A model generated the notes under the pieces. The model was not told the origin of the DNA and searched no databases. It was given only the letters and a program-made list of their open reading frames with translations. A stretch of DNA of 32,371 bases from assembly GCA_913009695.1 (NCBI GenBank), contig CAJVWV010000010.1, positions 1 through 32,371 on the forward strand, read 5' to 3'. This stretch comes from an uncultured bacterium. GTDB lineage: Bacteria; Patescibacteriota; Patescibacteriia; Patescibacteriales; SZUA-104. Below, one piece after another: positions 29,788-32,371 of this stretch (position 1 is the stretch's first letter; every line of letters starts with the position of its first letter). Both the position numbers and the translations under genes were made by a program.

Positions 29788-29922
29788 GTCCGCGTGTATG
29801 AGAAGTTTCGCCGACTTCCTTACTATTTTACCATAGAAGAGGCGAAATTTGGGTGAAAGAAAAAGTGCAACCTTTGAAAATTATAACGCATTTTTTCTTG
29901 AACCTCATACACGCTGTTATAT
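29788..29922 (-). repeat. attC-like site S6 (reverse), R' lost to the IS
   Basis: Read on the minus strand: R'' ATATAAC (29922-29916), L'' GCGTGTATGAG, GGTTC, inner hairpin AAGAAAAA/TTTTTCTT, linker CACCCAAATTT, inner hairpin TTTCGCC/GGCGAAA, ACTT, L' CTCATACACGC, GGAC, then the IS. Orientation is opposite to S2-S5. Confidence 0.8.
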
Positions 29923-30361
29923 GATGTCTTTGGCTTCTTTATTTTTATATTTTCTTAAATGGATCTGGATTTACTTTTTCACCTGCTCTTTTCCCAATAG
30001 TAAAATCAAAAAGGAGAGCCACAAGAGGATATATCCATAGTAAATGTAATTTACTTACATCTAAGTAAAGAAAAATTATTAAAATGATACCCATTATCGA
30101 AGTAGTAAAGGGAAATGAGGCCATCCCCATTATGTCAGTCACGCTCTTTGGCTCTCCTTTTAGCATGGACTTATATTCGGTAAAACTTTTTATAAAAAAG
30201 AATACAGATATAATTCCATAAATACCCCAAACAAACCACCCTGCTACATTTGCAGAAAATAGAAAAATTAAAAGTAATGCTATTATTCCTATTGGTATTG
30301 TAAATAAAGTAAAACCCATATTATTTATTTAATTATAAAGAAGTCAAAGATTTCATATAAC
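29916..30361. mobile_element. Cassette C5 (membrane protein) with terminal inverted repeats
   Basis: The first 27 bases (29916-29942, GTTATATGATGTCTTTGGCT...) and last 27 (30335-30361, ...GATTTCATATAAC) are inverted repeats with three mismatches. Confidence 0.75.
29945..30319 (-). CDS. Membrane protein, 124 aa (cassette C5)
   Basis: No family recognised. Four hydrophobic segments: FTIPIGIIALLLIFLFSA, WFVWGIYGIISVFFFI, FPFTTSIMGIILIIFLYL and LLWIYPLVALLFDFTI, with a loop YKSMLKGEPKSVTD. The C-terminus (GKRAGEKVNPDPFKKI) is basic. Its direction agrees with its attC site S6. The leader has no ribosome site, and the gene nearly fills the cassette between the inverted repeats. Confidence 0.7.
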   Translation of the reverse strand: MGFTLFTIPIGIIALLLIFLFSANVAGWFVWGIYGIISVFFFIKSFTEYKSMLKGEPKSVTDIMGMASFPFTTSIMGIILIIFLYLDVSKLHLLWIYPLVALLFDFTIGKRAGEKVNPDPFKKI

Positions 30362-30536
30362 GTTTAAGTATCATGCGAAGTTTTAATTATTCTACATTAT
30401 TATCATTATAAAGAAAAGAATAATTAAAATTTGGGTGAAAGAAATTTATGCTCATTATTATTGTTTCTCTGTAGCGAAGCGAAAGAGAAAGTTTTAATAA
30501 ATGTAAATTTCTGGAACCGCATATACTTTGTTAGGC
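30355..30536 (-). repeat. attC-like site S7 (reverse)
   Basis: On the minus strand: R'' GCCTAAC (30536-30530), L'' AAGTATATGCG, GGTTC, inner hairpin AGAAATTTA/TAAATTTCT, linker CACCCAAATTT, inner hairpin TTAATTATTC/GAATAATTAA, AACTT, L' CGCATGATACTT (one extrahelical G), R' GTTATAT (30361-30355). 182 bp. Confidence 0.85.
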
Positions 30537-30589
30537 GATGTCAATTTATTTTTGTCACTCCTTATTATTAAATAAAAAATTAGAATTGG

Positions 30590-30614
30590 GCGAGAGCTTG
30601 GGCTAAACTCTCGC
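30590..30614 (-). terminator. Terminator of the cassette C6 gene
   Basis: GCGAGAG/CTCTCGC with an 11-nt loop, right after the 52-aa gene on the minus strand. The T run follows 12 bases later and is part of the terminal inverted repeat. Confidence 0.6.
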
Positions 30615-30619
30615 TTTAC

Positions 30620-30778
30620 TTAAAATAAACATCCTTGTTCCTTGATTTGTTCCGGGTCTGCCGCGGGCATATCCGGGCGCATTGTCAATCCTCCATTATT
30701 TAGAAGGATATTATTCACAGCATCATCTAATTTTTTACGTTCGTTATAAATATATTCAAGCATTTCTTCGTATTCCAT
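30620..30778 (-). CDS. Small acidic protein, 52 aa (cassette C6)
   Basis: No family recognised. The start at 30778 has AAGGGGGG five bases upstream on the minus strand, comparable to the other SD-led small genes. The sequence MEYEEMLEYIYNERKKLDDA forms an acidic amphipathic helix, NNGGLTMRPDMPAADPEQ is a proline-bearing loop, and it ends KEQGCLF with one Cys. It could be a regulatory or antitoxin-like peptide, but nothing fixes this. It is the sole gene of its cassette and points the same way as the site on its left (S7). Confidence 0.6.
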   Translation of the reverse strand: MEYEEMLEYIYNERKKLDDAVNNILLNNGGLTMRPDMPAADPEQIKEQGCLF

Positions 30779-30854
30779 AACATCCCCCCTTTTTTTTATT
30801 AGCCCAATTCTAATTCTTTATTTTTCTATTAAAGGACAAAAATAAATTTATTTC

Positions 30855-30952
30855 GCCTAACGTTTCAGTATATGCGATGTTTTGCGGAATGCAATGGAGC
30901 AAAATATGGGAGAGCGAAGTGCAACGAGTGAACCGCATATACTGTGTTAGGC
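30855..30952 (-). repeat. attC-like site S8 (reverse)
   Basis: On the minus strand: R'' GCCTAAC (30952-30946), L'' CAGTATATGCG, GGTTC, a weak first inner arm, linker CTCCCATATTT, inner hairpin TTTTGC/GCAAAA, L' CGCATATACTG, R' GTTAGGC (30861-30855). Outer arms of 11 bp are perfect. Confidence 0.82.
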
Positions 30953-31073
30953 GAGCCGAACGGAGCGATAGCGGAGTGAGAGTGCAACGTGCCTCTAGCG
31001 TATTTTTGAAAAAATTTATCCTTATTATTCTTTTGTTGTTGGGCTTTTATCATTTCTTATTTTTGATTTTTTG

Positions 31074-31124
31074 TTTTGAAAAATGAAAGAGGGGAATTAA
31101 AGGGGTGAATTTCATTTTTCAAAA
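31074..31124 (-). repeat. TTTGAAAAATGAAA hairpin repeat, copy 2
   Basis: TTTTGAAAAATGAAA / TTTCATTTTTCAAAA arms around AGGGGAATTAAAGGGGTGAA. It is the reverse-strand counterpart of 25871-25915 and lies 14 bp after the methyltransferase stop. Likely terminator. Confidence 0.85.
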
Positions 31125-31137
31125 CTCTTTATTTATT

Positions 31138-32371
31138 TTATATAGAATATCTATCAAGAAATATTTGATTTATTTCTTTTAAGAATTTGTCATTTTCTTT
31201 ATTATCTAATATGCTTTCTCTATATTTAAAAAACAATTTTAAAATTTTTTCTTCATCATTTTTTGATAATTTATTTAAATCTAACATCAAAGCTTTATTA
31301 ATATCATTTGGTTCAAATTTTTTTAATCCATTACCATATTCTCTTCTGTTATCATTAAAAATTTCTTTTGCAATATCCGTTAATAAATAAGCAAATAATA
31401 AATCTTCTTTTTGTAAAGAAAACATATTTAAATAAATACAATGAAAAGTTGTGAGGTTTATAATTTTAGCTTCATTTTTAATAAATTTTAAACCATTCCT
31501 GTTGAATACAGAAACTAAAATCGGAGCTGGTTCTCTATTTTCTATTGAATACCAAGGATTACGTTTAGATGTTAAATATTTTTTATTCACATCATTTTCT
31601 TCTCCATAATTTATATATGATTTTATATATTTATTTTTTTCATTGCCAACTGCATTTATTAAAAATGTAGTCTTATCGTTGTTTTTTAAACTTTCAAATT
31701 CTTTTTTCGTAAAAAATCCTGTTTTGATATCTGTAGATTTACATATACAAGGTAATAAATATTTTTCATCGATGTTAAATTTTTTAGCCTTTGATAATTT
31801 AAACGTAAAATAATTATTATCTCCAGTTGCAATACCTCTCATCACTTTTCCGTAATTTGAAAAAGGGACTAAATATTTAAATTTAGTAGAATTTTGTTTT
31901 TGATAATAATTTCTCCATTTTATTTTATAATCAAGTTTTTTAAGCTCAAAAGTATTCTTATTTAATTTAACATTTGGGTATTGAATTATATTTTTCTTGA
32001 TTGATTCTAAATCATCTAAATTTTTAACATTGTAAAAGGTGACTTTATTTGATTTTTTATCATTTGAAAATAAAAGAATAGACGCAGTAGTTGTAGCATT
32101 TTCAAAAACATTTTCTTTAAAATCAATAATAATTACATATTTTAGATTTCCACTTTCTATTAAATATTTTTTTACTAATTTACCATAATCTGAATTTAAA
32201 AATTCAGAAGGTATAATATATGCTATCCTGCCATTGGTTTTAATTTGATGAATTGATTTTAATAAAAATAAAACATAAAGATTAGAAAAACCATTTAATG
32301 AAATAGATAATTTTTGCGTAACTTCTTTTAAAACACTTTTGTTATTATAATCATGAAATTTTAAATATGGA
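31138..32371 (-). CDS. N6-adenine DNA methyltransferase / restriction-modification protein (5' end outside window)
   Basis: The minus-strand frame is open from the right edge to 31138 (410 residues present). It begins exactly at PYLKFHDYNN, the second half of the NPPY catalytic motif IV; NGRIAYIIPSEFLN and the target-recognition segment follow, with FKYLVPFSNYGK and RGIATGDNNYFTF, the hallmark of the Eco57I/TaqI-like class. ENREPAPILVSVFNRNG and TFHCIYL are later blocks. The SAM-binding N-terminal part lies outside. It may be a stand-alone methylase or a fused type IIG enzyme. It lies behind attC S8 and would be the next cassette gene, or the gene at the far border of the array. Base composition is even more AT-rich than its neighbours. 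Confidence 0.9.
   Translation of the reverse strand, partial: PYLKFHDYNNKSVLKEVTQKLSISLNGFSNLYVLFLLKSIHQIKTNGRIAYIIPSEFLNSDYGKLVKKYLIESGNLKYVIIIDFKENVFENATTTASILLFSNDKKSNKVTFYNVKNLDDLESIKKNIIQYPNVKLNKNTFELKKLDYKIKWRNYYQKQNSTKFKYLVPFSNYGKVMRGIATGDNNYFTFKLSKAKKFNIDEKYLLPCICKSTDIKTGFFTKKEFESLKNNDKTTFLINAVGNEKNKYIKSYINYGEENDVNKKYLTSKRNPWYSIENREPAPILVSVFNRNGLKFIKNEAKIINLTTFHCIYLNMFSLQKEDLLFAYLLTDIAKEIFNDNRREYGNGLKKFEPNDINKALMLDLNKLSKNDEEKILKLFFKYRESILDNKENDKFLKEINQIFLDRYSI

Larger units (their letters stand above)
30530..30861. mobile_element. Cassette C6 (52-aa gene) with long terminal inverted repeats
   Basis: About 60 bp at each end pair imperfectly. Perfect blocks are AATTTATTTTTGTC (30543-30556 with 30835-30848) and TTAGAATTGGGC (30580-30591 with 30802-30813), plus the R boxes GTTAGGC/GCCTAAC. 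The repeats take up over a third of the cassette. Confidence 0.8.

Overview
This is a low-GC (roughly one third G+C) bacterial chromosomal window with compact genes, AT-rich leaders and many short palindromic repeats. The gene set and the repeat types (SAEASADK-encoding palindromes, GTAGAGAC-type palindromes, GAGAGGG hairpins) resemble Patescibacteria/CPR genomes, most likely a Parcubacteria-like lineage. That placement is inference from gene style, not from a phylogeny. Positions 1-24 are an Illumina TruSeq adapter fused to the contig end, so the left edge is artificial.

Left part (26-9.4 kb): the 3' end of pnp, a small ClpP-like protein, an 87-aa gene, a galT-like gene, a large class A penicillin-binding protein, small Cys-rich ORFs, a TfoX-N protein, a remnant of a CcdA-like membrane protein, yraN, a membrane protein and a methyltransferase. 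Middle (9.4-18.2 kb): rnhB, a REP-associated HUH transposase that carries one palindrome inside its own reading frame and another just upstream, a TrmB regulator, an AbiEii/AbiEi-type toxin-antitoxin operon with its own promoter and operator, trxB, trxA, two intact tRNAs and two broken tRNA-Arg genes, a bactofilin and a diacylglycerol-kinase-like protein.

Origin region (18.2-24.1 kb): murI, yidC, yidD, rnpA and rpmH on the minus strand diverge from dnaA and dnaN on the plus strand. A cluster of DnaA-box-like 9-mers between dnaA and dnaN marks the likely oriC.

Right part (24.1-32.4 kb): an integron-like cassette array starts directly after dnaN. Seven attC-like sites, plus a half site at the array start and a lone decayed copy at 17.3 kb, share a strict plan: R boxes at the ends, an outer L stem, two inner hairpins and a conserved CACCCAAATTT linker. 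They separate unrelated genes: a small membrane protein, a radical SAM protein, an aldehyde dehydrogenase, a flavin-binding protein, another membrane protein, a 52-aa gene and an N6-adenine methyltransferase that runs off the right edge. Sites and genes point right in the left half and left in the right half. The two halves meet at a 1.33-kb IS4-type element lying between the R' ends of two attC sites. No integrase gene is visible, so by current terms this is a CALIN.

Two structural themes stand out. First, every complete cassette has cassette-specific terminal inverted repeats just inside its attC boxes, so the attC stem would be extended in the circular cassette. Second, four copies of a 28-bp palindrome (10.4, 10.8, 13.5, 18.2 kb) are each nested at the centre of a 74-82-nt palindrome whose outer arms are different, locus-specific sequence. 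A third, weaker theme is that small orphan genes have strong Shine-Dalgarno sites and often their own terminators, while most housekeeping genes here have none.
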